DNA of 64,000 bases, taken from the NCBI GenBank assembly GCA_958510875.1, contig OY294070.1, positions 42,980,306-43,044,305 of the forward strand, read 5' to 3'. A program made the position numbers and the translations under genes. How positions within the stretch are numbered: position 1 is the stretch's first letter; each line of letters opens with the position of its first letter. Under the pieces are notes generated by a model. It had not been told where the DNA came from. It saw only the letters and a program-made list of their open reading frames with translations, and searched no databases. Origin of the DNA: Endomychus coccineus (lineage: Eukaryota > Arthropoda > Insecta > Coleoptera > Endomychidae). Below, in pieces: positions 21,903 to 33,652 of this stretch.

Positions 21903-23627
21903 AGAGATAAAGATAATCTATTGTTATTTTATGACTTTAAATATTAATATGTTCGAAGATTGCTGATCTACTATCGGAGGAAATAGGTTTTTTGCAACGT
22001 GATTCAAAATTTCGACCCATCTATCCAACACAGGCCATTGGGCACTCACTTCCACATTCAATCCTGTAGATACCTGATTTTTTGTATTTGTCTGTTTTTT
22101 GTTTGGCGTTAAATAGTAATCTGCTCAGATTCAAGTAGCAGAAAAAGAAGTTGTTATGTTAAATTTTGAAAAATAATTACTCATACTGTTTGATAATTCG
22201 CCAACATAATCAAAACACGCAACATAATAAAATCTCTCTTAGAAATTAGACAAAAAATTGTTTTGTTTCATTACCTTAAGATGGATTTCCATAAAATAAA
22301 TAGTTCATCACTATCTTTGATGAAGTAAGGTACTCAATTTTTTTCTTTTATACAACTTTATTTCAAGGAGTTTGCCAGGACTGTCTCGCCGAAGACTTCA
22401 AACAAAATTTTTAACTCTTGTGTTCATTCTATCATGTTTTAAGTCTAATACCTTTAGAAAATAAGTTTTATTGTGTGATTTTAATTAATACCATACCTTT
22501 TTCTATTTTAGTTTTAGTATGATTTTTAATTACACGTTATCTATTATTTGAATTATATGTATTGACAAGCTCTACACCTAACGGTATTTTGTATTTTATA
22601 CAGTTGGAACAAATAAATGGAATCTATCTATCCATCTATAATTGGAAGTTGTGGTTAATCCATCTTCCTTGATATCATTCTTCTATAGTTTTGATTTTCC
22701 CCCGTTTTTTTACTAAAATCACTAAGTGGTTGTGAAGGTAGTGAACTTCCAAGCTCATGTCATGAAATATCAAAACTGTTAAGCATATGTTCATTCTATG
22801 TAATTTTCTGTATTATGATTCCCAAAAAAATGTTGATACTACTCGAATAAATCAATACCAAGCGTTAGATTCGATCTCGTTCATTTGTAAGGTAAATTGT
22901 GGATTTTTAATAACCTCTTCCATCTGAGGACTATCAAATATCATGCCTTTCAGTTTTCCGTGCTAATACTGAGAATTACACGTGACAAGTGGTCAAAACT
23001 ACCTCCATCTCAATTCAATCTTCACAAATTATTTCGTAAGTCCCAACTTGATATGTAAGGGTGGAAATATAACTCTCCATAACAAAAGGCTTGTTGATTC
23101 TCGGCTCTACTTCCCCAAAGGTTTAAAAATTTTGTTTGCAAAGTAGTTTGCTTCCCATGGAGGGACTTCATCAGTTTTAGATTGGCCCTAATCACTCACT
23201 GATGTTTTTCATCCGTAATTTTTTTCAGGATTACTGATATGGTCTTATATATCCCTTTCGTGCTGGTAGAATGACCAATGGGTATCGAGTCATATTTTAT
23301 ACCGTTGTGTTGAAGAAAACATTTCAAAGTATGTTTTAAGCTGTCAACAAAGACACCATTCGTATGTTGTTCAATCTAACTTAACCATTTTCTCAGAAGT
23401 TATAACGTTACAGAATACCAGGTTATTTGCAAGTCGGATGAGAAAGGCAGCAGATCCTCATGTTTCGGGATGAAATGATATTTTAGTAGGTACCTAGAGG
23501 GTTGAGACGTTGGGGACTTGCTGAATCTGCCTCAAAATCTCTATCATCTTCTGATTGTAAATTTTAAGCCCACTTGTCGAATAAACCCATTCGTCGGAAA
23601 AATACTCAGCTTGCGAAATGAGCATAG
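21903..23627. other. Gene-free intronic stretch
   Basis: No coding signal. Around 22560-22630 a run ending AATAAATGGAATCTATCTATCC resembles the 3' tail of a non-LTR element, but no coding part precedes it. Confidence 0.35.
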
Positions 23628-23985
23628 CCAAATAATTGGTTGCCGAAAATATGTTCTATTCCGGAACTCTTTGAGGTAATTTACTCATGTCGCGAACTGG
23701 GCAATCCGTAGTTTCTCAAATGCCGAATTTCAATACACTAGCTTATTATTACCAAAAATATATGAAAATTTGACAAAATAACCTGTGAAAAGTTTCACAA
23801 ACTAATCTACGATAACATTTCCGCTTGGAGTTTCGAATCAATATATTAAGACGGAATGATCATTTGCCAAAATAACTTTTGGTTTGGCAGTTGATCAAAA
23901 CGAACTGATCTGTTGGCAGAGTGCGTAATTTACCTATCACAATTACCGAAATAGAACAATTATGTTCGGCAACCGGTATTGCTGA
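23628..23985. mobile_element. Possible MITE with inverted ends
   Basis: AATTGGTTGCCGAAAATATG and TTCTATTCCGG...GAGGTAATTTAC (23636-23683) pair imperfectly with GTAATTTACC...CCGAAATAGAAC...GTTCGGCAACCGG (23925-23980). No target duplication found. Confidence 0.4.
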
Positions 23986-24469
23986 AGGAATGAGTACTTC
24001 TCCAGAATGCAGTACAGGTCTCGTTGCTGAATCTAAATCAGGATACTGACGAAAATAGTAATCGTCGTGAAGGTTTGTTGGTTCCTTCCAAACCTTCGGT
24101 ACTCCGACGTCAAAAATTGTTTTTCTACTTTCGCCAGATACATAACAAAAAAATTCTGGAAGTTACGTCTTATGTGGATGTCATGGTATTAATCGACGGT
24201 ATTATTACTGAAGGCTAACACAGTAATTAGTCCGAAAGAGTTACTGCGTATAGAAAGATCGGCTTTCAAGGACATTTGTAACTCAAACTGCTAATAATAT
24301 TCTAATTTTAGATTTTGACCTCTAAAGATATCATTATTTGATTATAATTTTTTTTCTTTTATCGAAAATGAAATCAATCAGCCTGTATCTCAAAACCTAG
24401 AATTACTACGAAACATAGCCAGGTATTTCTGGAACCAGTTGTTACTTTTCAGGCACCAAGACAAAAGTT

Positions 24470-24625
24470 TCAGTTTAATGGGATGTGAATAGATCATGAA
24501 TAATCTTGTGTGATTCGATACCCTGCTCTAGATCAATAATTCACTCAAATTCGTATTAGGTTCAATTTTTTAAATGAGGTTTATATGCGTATTGATATGG
24601 TCCGCCATATCGCTCAAGCTCCTAG
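24470..24625 (-). repeat. Decayed copy of the tRNA-like repeat (distal half)
   Basis: AGATCATGAATAATCTTGTG, GATTCGATACCCT and AGATCAATAATTCACTC follow the order of 9310-9380 in the 475-bp unit, with many changes. The tRNA-like part is not preserved. Confidence 0.45.
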
Positions 24626-24950
24626 ACTATAACAGCTAGGGACATAAAATGAATATTAATTTTAAATTAAAAATTTGTTCGATAACAATTTTTGTTATCC
24701 CATGTAATCACACGAAAATACACAATTTAAACGTTAGAAATGTGATGTTTTTCAAGTCGCCCCAATATGTGGTGGGTTGAGAAATTACCTTTGTTATTTT
24801 TTTTATTTTGGAGAGCTACTTGAGGTTGCAAATTTTCCCTAAGGTCCAAAGAGTTGCTCAAAAGTCATGCCATTTTACGGTATAGGTATATCCTGTATTA
24901 TTCTATAAAACTCTATTTCACTAAATTACACTGCATCCCGTTTGGCATAC

Positions 24951-25090
24951 CTGTCCCTATGTATGTGGCAGTATGGTGCTCTTGTAGTTAATTCAATCAT
25001 CCTTGACATACTGTTATCGGCTATTAGAACAGTTCCAGTGATCAATCCGAAGAGAATACATACTTTTAAGACGATAATCAACTGGATGAT
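24951..25090 (-). CDS. Phospholipase A2: signal-peptide exon
   Basis: On the minus strand an acceptor CTTTTTCACAG precedes 140 open bases, ending at the donor AG|GTATGC. The first ~24 residues are strongly hydrophobic (LIIVLKVCILFGLITG...), fitting a signal peptide. They are followed by a polar stretch with SMSRMIEL, TTRAPYC and HRD. It starts in phase 0 and ends in phase 2, matching the one-base completion at the start of exon 16967-17127. The role as leader exon of this gene is inferred from phase, strand and content. Confidence 0.65.
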
Positions 25091-25241
25091 CTGTGAAAAA
25101 GGCGCAATTAATCAAATGTAGCTACAATACTTAAAATTGATGAGGTTATGAACAGTACACTGTATTAGTATGAAATCTAGTATAACCTAAAACCACAATA
25201 ATTAGTAACTGATGAAATACATATTCCGGAAAACAAGTTAC

Positions 25242-25244
25242 CAT
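25242..25244 (-). CDS. Phospholipase A2: candidate start codon exon
   Basis: The next exon starts in phase 0 after a good acceptor, so the initiator must lie upstream. The nearest suitable site is ATG directly followed by a splice donor, GTAACT, giving a 151-bp intron and a leader beginning Met-Ile-Ile-Gln. The context is plausible but short. Another ATG further upstream cannot be excluded. Confidence 0.35.
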
Positions 25245-25245
25245 C

Positions 25246-26195
25246 TCCAGTTGATTTGAAATGAACCAAAAATATGAGTAAAGTCTTGTTCACGAAAACT
25301 GGTTGGACTTAATGACTGCAGTGAAGAATCGGCAATAAATACCCTTGATCATGGTAATATTAGTTGTGAAGGCCGGACTGAATAATTGTAACTGGGCATA
25401 AAGACATAGTAGGTAAAAGTTTAGTATTATCTTGAAATTTGTCAGTCTCTATTTCTTATGAGAAGTGTTCAATTTATTACTTATTATTATTTTACCAAAT
25501 TTCACTTTCGTATAAAACAGCGAATTAATATGAACATATCATACGAGTATGAATTCTTAGAATTCTTTTCAAATTACGAACAATAAATACATAATTACAG
25601 GGCCGGATTGAGATTCCTTGGCCCCTTAGGCCAACCAAATATTAGCGCCCATTTTTTTTATATTTTTTTTGCAACCTTCTCCAGGTTCGAAATTTGTTCT
25701 TACAGTTTAATACATTAAACAAACTTAGTCACACTAAATGAAAGCTAAGATGACACTATCAGAAATTTTGCCATAGAAAAAAAGCTTATAGGATCAATAT
25801 ATGATAAAAGTAAAATAATATTTCGTAAAAATATATATCCTGGAATTCAAGTTCTACTGTTATAGAATGAAATAAGAAAATGTGTCAATGATATTTTCCC
25901 GGATAGTTGGGAAAGTCACTGTGTCACGAGATAACTGTAGAAAATTCTTATATTACTGTGAATCATTATGTAATCAAACCCATTATAATAAATATTGGCT
26001 AGGATAGCGACAGCGAAACAGAACTAGCTGTAGAATAACATGTAAAAATGTAAATAAATAACTAGTATTTAAAACTTGGTTTAGGTAGGTAGACCGCATG
26101 CTATAATAAATAATAAAACTTTGTATTATTAAGGTTACTTTATTTAATTGAATTAATATATCATACGATATGTTACTTGCTTATTTTTTTCCTTT
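25246..26195. other. Upstream flank of the phospholipase gene
   Basis: Promoter and 5' untranslated sequence of the gene would lie here (minus strand). I see no convincing TATA/initiator pair. A GGGCCGGATTGAGATTCC segment at 25602 resembles a degenerate dispersed repeat. Confidence 0.3.
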
Positions 26196-26629
26196 ATATA
26201 TAAATTTTCGGGAAATAGGTCACACTAACACATAATTGCTAATTTAGAGAAAAAAATGGAATTAGGAATAAAATTTGTAACATCTTGACAAATATAAAAG
26301 AATAAACAGAAAGCAGAAATAGGCATAGCAAAGAATAGTTCTAACTATCACACAAAAATGACAAAAGAGTTCTTAGATGATATCCCTCAAATATTAGTTT
26401 TGAACGCGGATAAATGTAATAAAATCCACATTATGCATAAAAATGACTACAAAAACTAAATAGGAGATCTATTAAATAATGAAACAACTCACAAAAAATT
26501 TAGATGTGACCCTACCTTATCATTACATGGATGAATTAATTAATAAATGGTACAAAAATAAGATAATTCCTATTGAATTTAAAAATAAATTAATTTGCCA
26601 TAATGAGTAAGCACCTTATATCTATGGGC

Positions 26630-27260
26630 TTCCTAAACTAGATGGAAGTGCTATACTTTTATGCAATTATGCATTGCAGCAATGAGATCTCCTATTTCAG
26701 CTACTATTGCTAAACTGGTTATGGAATGCCTAGAGGAATCTGTAATACATTCATTGAAAATCTAACCAGTATTCTTCAAACGGTATGTAGATGATTGCTT
26801 TATGTGTGTTTCCAATGATAAAATTCGGTAAATGATTAATAAATTTAACAATTTCCACTGTGAACTTTGATTCACTTGTGAAATAGAAGTGAACAAAAAC
26901 TTTCCTAGATATGAACATTGGGCATGAACTAGACAGAAAAATAAAAACTTCGTGGTTTACTAAAGATGTTTGATCTCCACGTTATCTTCACTACAATTCA
27001 GTTGCACCAACAATTTATAAAAAGTGTTATAAGCAGCCTTACAGATCGCGCTGTAACCTCCCCAAAAATTTAAAAATTGTTCGTGATACACTGAAAATGA
27101 ATGGCTACCCAAAAACATTTTTCAATCCCATCATTGAAGGAATAATAAACAAAATCTATGATGGAACGTCACATATAAATAACATAAACGGTAACACAGA
27201 TAACTTTATACCATCACCATACATTCCGGAGACCTCAGAGAGAATTGTGAAATGTTAAAA
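26630..27260 (+). pseudogene. Penelope-type reverse transcriptase remnant (copy B)
   Basis: Disrupted frames with GLPKLDGS, the block around FFKRYVDDC and the linker KMNGYPKTFFNPIIEG. Catalytic YVDD remains, but stops and indels break the protein. Confidence 0.7.
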
Positions 27261-27414
27261 AAAGTAAAACATATGATATAAATGTTGCGCATAAACCTAC
27301 TAACTGTGTTGAGAAATATCTTTCTAATCTAAGACCCTTAATACCTAAAGATAAACAACCCACACAGTACACAAATTAACAAATGTAACAATTTCCACTG
27401 TATACGATGGGACT

Positions 27415-28176
27415 CGAGAGAGAACTATTTGGTCCGGCTTAGGCCGGGAGTAGATTCAGCAAGCAACACCTTTTCGTGGTTCTCGAGATAAGTAACCCTA
27501 CGGGGAGAAACTAACGTAGTCAATGCATAAGATCCGGTGAACTGTGCACCACATACATTTCACCACTTAAACCATGATATCGTGTCTTCCTATCCCAGTT
27601 CTCTGGTCGAAATGGATTCACGGGCTTGGTAGACATATGCGGTCGGCTATTTGAACGAAGCCGAACGGTGACTCGTCAAACGTTCCTGGTGAAACAGGTA
27701 ACACGAGGAGGTGGAATTGACCATAGCCCAGAAGGGGCAGTATATGAGTCTAGCAAGCAAGCACCACTTTGGGTCCGCCTGAAGTGGGACCGATTAAAGT
27801 AACTCCGCCGGGGGTGAACAAAATGCTGCCTCTGCAGGGGTAGAATGCTGCACCACATGGCTCTACTCATTAAGTCCGGTGTCTGTGCTTCTTATGCCAG
27901 GTCTCTGGGAAATTGATTCGCGGCCGAGGCAACGATATGTGGTAGACCGATGATACGAGGTCGACGGTGACTCGTCCAACGGGAGCTGTTATAATAATAA
28001 AGCGAACACGAGTAGACAGGGGTAGAGGGGCCCAGATGGTCCAAAAGACCGTCTCCTCTCCAAGTAAGGCGTTGATCTCTGTCGGGCAGTGGCGTGCTAT
28101 TAAGTAGGAGCATGTCTAGAGTCTAACGACGGGAAGGCAGGGGGAGTAAAACCCCCCACAGTTAATATCGTGTATG
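27415..28176. mobile_element. 762-bp GC-rich insertion of unknown type
   Basis: It interrupts the Penelope copy and is flanked by the 10-bp duplication CGATGGGACT (27405-27414, 28177-28186). It is clearly more GC-rich than its surroundings. It contains two related segments about 300 bp apart (for example GGTGACTCGTCAAACG at 27666 and GGTGACTCGTCCAACG at 27966). No protein family is seen in any frame. A 10-bp duplication without inverted ends suggests target-primed retrotransposition, such as a SINE or non-autonomous non-LTR element. Confidence 0.6.
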
Positions 28177-28186
28177 CGATGGGACT

Positions 28187-28447
28187 TATACAGGAATCTC
28201 TGAACAATATTTACAAAGAAGAATGTATGGCCAGTATAGTACAAGAAACAAAACCGCCCTTGCTAAACACTGTTTTGATTATAACCATCAAGTTTATTAC
28301 AAAAATGTTGATATTTTGACTAAGGAAACCAAATATTATAAAAGATCTATTCTGGAGATGATTGACATGAAACGTTACTCCATGTCTGTAAATCACAGAA
28401 CAGAAATTCAGGCATTAAGACAGATTTATACTAATTTAATTAATTAA
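28187..28447 (+). pseudogene. Penelope-type C-terminal tail (copy B)
   Basis: Frame with LAKHCFDYNHQVYYKNVDILT, KYYKRSILEMIDMKR and VNHRTEI, the most C-terminal part of the family 1 protein. It ends at TAA 28445-28447. Confidence 0.7.
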
Positions 28448-28951
28448 AACCCTTGCAAATTCCTACATGCGTCTTTATAATGTTAAAAGTAAATTTTAAG
28501 TAGATACTCAAATAGCTATATTTCTATCAAGATCTGACAACCTTTTCCTATTACCTCATAAATCTTCACCATCTGGTTCGAAAGTGAATACTTGAGCATT
28601 ATATTTTCTGGTTTCAGAGGTATACACTTAGTTTGACTTGAGTTCGTATACTATAAGAAAATTGCTAAGCAGTGGATTCTGGATACATATTCATGTACTT
28701 AAAACATTGATCTGTTACAATTTTGATTATTCAAGTTTCTGTTCGTTTCGGCGACGTGGGTATTTTTATTTGAAATTGGTGCGATAAGGACCATTTGTGC
28801 TGATACAATTAGCTTTAACAAATCTCGTTTTAGACATAATACGTCTTCTGATGATAGTCGAGAAGACGAAAATAATAAGCATAGTGTGACCTATTAGCCG
28901 GGAATTTATATATAAATCATGACTGAGTCATGCTATCTTGTCTCATTTCAT

Positions 28952-28990
28952 ATTTAGTAATTTAGTAATTTAGTAATTTAGTAATGTATT
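28952..28990. repeat. (ATTTAGTA)n tandem repeat, tail of the CR1-type element
   Basis: Four to five copies of an 8-mer at the 3' end of the minus-strand non-LTR element that follows. CR1-group elements often end in short tandem 8-mers instead of poly-A. Confidence 0.6.
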
Positions 28991-29210
28991 CATGCTAATA
29001 TACAATGGTATTTGCACAAGTCTCACAACAAGGAATAAAATTAGGACATAAGTACAAGAAAATATTGTTAAAACTATGGAACAGATACTTTAAAATAATT
29101 GTGTTATAAAAACTACATATTAAACACTAATTACATGTAATTTAAATTGTAAAATTATAAAACAAAATCACGTACCTATTTATGATTAAAAGAACATTTG
29201 TTAAGAGGAT

Positions 29211-31236
29211 TTAAATCACTATTTTTTGTATATTATTATACTCCTCCACAGAATAAAAAGATTTTTCAATAAAGTATTTTTTTAGTTTATCTCTAAAATA
29301 TCTATATGGTAGGGCTTTGATATGTAGAGGCAGCTTATTAAAAAATTTGAAACATGAATAGTTTGGACCGTTTTGGGATTCCGAAAGTCTGATGTATGGA
29401 ACCCTTATATCTCCAGATTGCCGTGTTTGATATTCGTGAATGTCCCTGTTTGAGGTAACATTCCTAAGCTGCTTAAAAGCGTAACATAAGCATTCAAAGA
29501 TGAACAGAGATGGGAAAGTGAGAATACCCAATTCAGAATAACTTTTTTTACAATTTTCTCTATATTCCAATCCATCTATGATTCTAATTGCTCTCCGCTG
29601 CAACCTGAAAATGATATCCCCACCTGAACAGTGACAAACTAATATAGCATATCTCATATGTGACTCACATAGCGCAAAGTAAGCCGTTCGTAAGATTTGT
29701 TTGGAAATAGTTTGAGAGAGGCTTCGAAGAACGAAAATATCTCTACTTAGTTTGAGAGCAATGTGTTAAACGTGTGGATTCCAAGTAAGATTACTGTCAA
29801 TGAGAACGCCCAGAAATTTTACAGGACCCGAATATTCATTCAAGATCATTTCATCCCTTCTTAGTGTGAATAACATCCTATTAGTTTTACTTTCATTCAT
29901 ACATAGTAAATTAGCATTGTACCATTCCAATGCTTTGAAAAGAACAATTTCACTTCTTTGTTGTACATCATGTAGGTTACTGTCTTCTACCTGGAGTTCA
30001 TTATCATCTGCAAAAGATACACACTCCGCCAACGAAATGTAGTTTGGAAAATCGTTTACATATATTAGAAAAAGTATTGGTCCTAATATGGATCCCTGCG
30101 GAACTCCTATGGTTATTTTCTTCATTCCGGAACAATTTTTATTGTAAAAAACAGTTCGATAGCGATCTTCTAGGTAAGATTTTATTAATAATATGCTCTG
30201 TTTGTCAAAACCATACTTGGATAATTTTTGCAACAGAGTTTGATGAACAACACAATCAAAAGCCTTAGATAGGTCTAAAAATAATGCTATGGAGAAATTT
30301 CCCTTTTCAAAGCAGTTTAATGTGGTTTTAACGAAGCGTTCAATAGCATCTGAGGTGGATAGATTTTTTCTGAAGCCATATTGAGTGATGTTAAAGAGAC
30401 TGTTACTTTCAAAGTAATCAATCATTCTTTTGTTTAGAACCTTCTCAAATATTTTCGATAGTACAGGTAATAATGAAATGGGCCGATAATTAGACACAAT
30501 CTCTTTATCACCTGTTTTAAAGATAGGAATTATTTTGACTAGTTTCAGGCACTTTGGGAAAACATTATCCTTAATGCATCTATTTATAAGTTTTGTTAAA
30601 GGAATAACAATATTATCTATATTTTTTTTCAAAAGAATAGTTGATAAACCAAAGCAATCAGAAGATTTGCTTTGCTTCATTTGATTGATTATATCTCGAA
30701 TTTCAATAAATGTAACTTCGGAAAAAGAGAAAGTTGAATGTACTTCAGGTACGTTCATTATATCAATTGCATCAAGTCTATTTGTGTTTTGTATTGAACT
30801 TGAAAGTTTGTGAGGTATTGAGATGAAATAATCATTGAATTCGTTTGAATTTATGTTTACGTTAGAGTCATGAGAATAGTTATTTGATCGGTTTTGGTTG
30901 ATAATATTCCACATAGTTTTAGTTTTGTTATTAGCCTGTTTAATAATATTATCATTAGCTGATATTTGAGCATTTTTTAAAGCAGTCTTATAGCGTATTC
31001 CTAGTTTATTTCTAGCAATCTTTAATTCATTTGTTTTAATATTACTATACATATCCGAAACTAATTCTAAACTATTTCGCATATTTTGTAAATCTTTTGT
31101 GAACCATTTTATACCCGAATCCCGTGCCTTACTTTTTAATTCAATTTCAGGAAAAGCAATTGTGAAAGAATCAATTAAGTTTTCTTGAAATATTTGAAAA
31201 CAACTATGAGTTGATAGATTAGAGTCGCTTATGTAA
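29211..31236 (-). pseudogene. Non-LTR element reverse transcriptase and C-terminus
   Basis: Motifs in order are KLVKIIPIFKTGDKE, NYRPISLLPVLSKIFEK, QYGFRKNLST, ALFLDLSKAFDCV, IGVPQGSILGPILFLIYVNDFP and CVSFADDNELQ (catalytic Asp pair, about 30001-30014), then KFLGVLIDSNLTW. A stop at about 29766 interrupts. The rest is ALCESHMRYAILVC, RLQRRAIRIIDGLE and NYSCFKFFNKLPLHIKALPY, ending FYSVEEYNN. Catalytic residues are intact; nonsense changes prevent a full product. Confidence 0.85.
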
Positions 31237-31238
31237 TC

Positions 31239-32117
31239 TCATTGTAGAGAACTCAACATGCGGTAAAAGATATTAAAATCCTGTTTTGTAAGTGGTCTGC
31301 ATTTGTTTATAATATTATTAACTTTTTGCTTACCCGGATTATCTATCAATACTTGTTGGCCGTCATGGTCAGATAATAAGAATTTCATCACATCAGCCTT
31401 GTAAGATACTATTGAAAAGTTAATGAAGATGTTGTCCAAACAATTTTGTCCTCTAGTTGGTTTATCTATGGTTTTGTGAAAGCCAAAAGAATTCATCAGG
31501 TACAATAGGGAATTGGCATTTTTATTTTCTTTTATATTAAAACGAACGTTGAAATCACCTGTAATTGCAATGTTTTTAAAACAATTTTCACTACACAGTT
31601 GAATTAAGATATTCTCCAATGTACTGAGAAATACGTTAATGTCACCATTAGGAGATCTATAAATATTAAGCACTAAAATATTAAGAAGTTTGAAATAAGC
31701 TGCCACAACTTCACAGTGTTTGTCTACGGAGAAATTGCTTAAGTGGTCCATGGGTTGACATTCCTCATCATTTCTACAAAGGATCATAGCCCCACCTCGT
31801 ACTGTTGATTCTCTTGCCAAACTGGCTGCTGTTTTCCAATTCGTTAAACGAAATTCAGAACTTTCTGGTTTATTTAACCAGTGTTCTGTTATACATATAA
31901 TATTAAAGTTGTGATGGTTAAAAAATATGTCCAGGTCGTTCGCTTTATCGGATATTCCCTGTACATTGATGTGGAATATGCTAATGACTTGTGTGTTTAT
32001 GTTTTCCATTGATGAATTAATTAGGGTATTTTTGGAATCACTGTACGTTTTATAAAAAACTTGTTTATTGTTATTCCCTGAGGCCAGAAACTGGGATCCA
32101 TTAGAGTTTCTCGACAT
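31239..32117 (-). pseudogene. Non-LTR element APE-type endonuclease domain
   Basis: The frame includes IFHINVQGISDK, CITEHWLN, GGAMILCRN, NIYRSPNGDI, ITGDFNVRF and LLSDHDGQQV, the ordered motifs of apurinic-type endonucleases with catalytic Glu, Asp-Asn and Asp-His residues present. It ends at a stop (31239) where the protein would run on into the reverse transcriptase. That single nonsense codon disables ORF2. Confidence 0.8.
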
Positions 32118-33110
32118 TCATTAGGTACTATTAATTTGAACGATGAGTAAGTATCAGGGCGTTTTGAATTGAGTTTCTCACATTCTATTTTAGTTGAGAT
32201 AGACTTTAAATAAGATGATATGTCGTCAACTTCAGTACTTGGATCTAACCTGCTAAGATGTAGATAGGTATAATGAATTTTTGGGGCACTTGATAGTGAT
32301 TTGTTAGCTCCTGAACCTACAATTGGCCTTATTCTCTTTATATTTGTTTCTAAATCGGAATGCTCCTGCTTGTTTGTGTTATTTTTCCTTTGCCTTTTAG
32401 TAACAATATTGAATCCATCCATATCTGATAAATCTACGTCGTTAGTTTCATTGTTTATTATATTATTTACAATATTGTCATTTCCAACTTGTTTTTTAGT
32501 AACATGCTGTGTGATATGAGCATATGTGTTGCTAGGTTTAATTTGTTTATTTTCATCAGCTGGTGTTGCGCCAGGGAATTCCTTCTTCTTATTCAAGTCG
32601 GTCTTATCGGTGGAAGGTGATCGTGGATTCCTTTTTTGTAGCGTCGGAGTTTTTTTCAATAGAATCTCATTTTTATCATGGGGTTTTACCTTGATGAGAT
32701 TAGAAACTTGAAGATTATGTTTGTTAACTGAGTCAGTTAAATTTGTAATATCAATGTTGGTTTTGATGTAGTTATTATTTATAACTTGCATCTGACTTAA
32801 TATTAACTGTTTTAATTCATGAATTTCCTTTTTCAGATTTATAATTTCATTAGTGCACTTACATTTCTTATCAGGATGATTGTCACAATATTCCTTATTT
32901 ACAATAGGTTGCTTTATGTTCACACAATTAGCACACTTTCATTGTTTAATAGTTTTATTTTCACTCAACTTTAAGTATTCCTCAATTTTGAGGTTTGTAC
33001 ACTTCACATGAAATGTTTTCACACATTTACCACAATTACCAGTGTCGTCATATCGGTTAATTTTTATATCGCATCAAGAGCACGGAATACCGCGTGTGTT
33101 ATCATTCGCC
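32021..33110 (-). pseudogene. Non-LTR element ORF1 protein
   Basis: It starts with MANDNTRG and an N-terminal Cys/His-rich finger (CGKCVKTFHVKC, then CANC), as in CR1 ORF1 proteins of PHD/zinc-finger type. A coiled-coil-like segment (INLKKEIHELKQLILSQM), a polar linker and a C-terminal domain ending FWPQGITINKFFIKR follow. At least one stop (after RGIPCS, about 33083) and another near 32940 interrupt it. Its 3' end overlaps the endonuclease frame by about 97 bp. It would bind RNA and chaperone integration. Confidence 0.7.
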
Positions 33111-33179
33111 ATGACTGATACTATCGAATCGAGCACTTAAAAAAAGCCTCACTCCAAATCACAGTCCGATGGCTTCAGC

Positions 33180-33560
33180 TTTTATGAATAAGTAGAGGTG
33201 GTATTCCAGCAAGAGATTCCAGAGCCCTCGTTAGGCCGAGCTCATACCTACACATGCAAGCCGCTGCAGTGGAGCCAAGGAGCGCAGTCCTTGTCCCTGG
33301 CCACCACACAACTGCGGCGTAGGTGATCATAGGTCTAATTACGGGCTTGTGTATCCAATGAAAGATACGTGACTGTAATCCCCATGTGCTACTGAAAGCT
33401 GTTTTACCCGCCCAAAAGAACGCAGAAGTCGTTAGTTGTTCTCTTCATGTCAGGATAACTCTCAGAAACTTCACCAATCCCTCAATTTGCAAGACCCTGC
33501 CGGAGTAATAAACTTCCAGCAGTACGTACGAACATCGTCTTGTCAGGGTGAGGCACCAGC
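33180..33560 (-). pseudogene. RNase H-type non-LTR fragment (thumb region)
   Basis: The minus strand reads KTAFSSTWGLQSRIFHW and VIRPMITYAAVVWWPGTRT, matching 14760-14900 of the copy at 14116-16004. In a normal element this lies upstream of RNase H, yet here it follows the C-terminus of the neighbouring fragment. It is thus a separate or rearranged piece. Confidence 0.7.
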
Positions 33561-33652
33561 GGGTCACTATCATAATCATCATCAGCTAGGCACCCAAATG
33601 CACCTAGGCCACTTAGTTAAGCCCATTGTGCGTTCCGTGGTCAGAGTCTATT

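Larger units (their letters stand above)
26196..28937 (+). mobile_element. Penelope-like element, family 1, copy B (decayed)
   Basis: The edges ATATATAAATTTTCGGG (26196) and CCGGGAATTTATATATAA (about 28899-28916) are family 1 ends. Plus-strand remains include ISATIAKLVMECLEESV and FFKRYVDDC (YVDD at 26784-26795), KMNGYPKTFFNPI (about 27095-27130) and CFDYNHQVYYKNVDI...YYKRSILEMI (28268-28368). Broken by stops and by a 762-bp insertion. The hammerhead core CTGATGA survives at 28848-28854, but stem II and the GAAA arm are deleted. Confidence 0.8.
28952..33113 (-). mobile_element. CR1/Jockey-type non-LTR retrotransposon, nearly full length
   Basis: On the minus strand it has ORF1 (33110-32021), APE endonuclease (32117-31239), reverse transcriptase (31236-29766) and a C-terminal extension (29657-29211). 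Next come a 3' untranslated stretch and an 8-mer tail. Its last inserted bases abut the edge of Penelope copy B. Only a few nonsense changes separate it from an intact element, so it is relatively young. Confidence 0.85.

Noticed and set aside
22560..22635. 3' end of an RTE-type element
   Set aside because: Only a short polyadenylation-like and simple-repeat run is visible; no coding sequence supports it.
24024..24218. 64-codon plus-strand frame (MLNLNQDTDENSNRREG)
   Set aside because: No recognisable domain, no splice partners, and it lies in intron DNA of the opposite strand.
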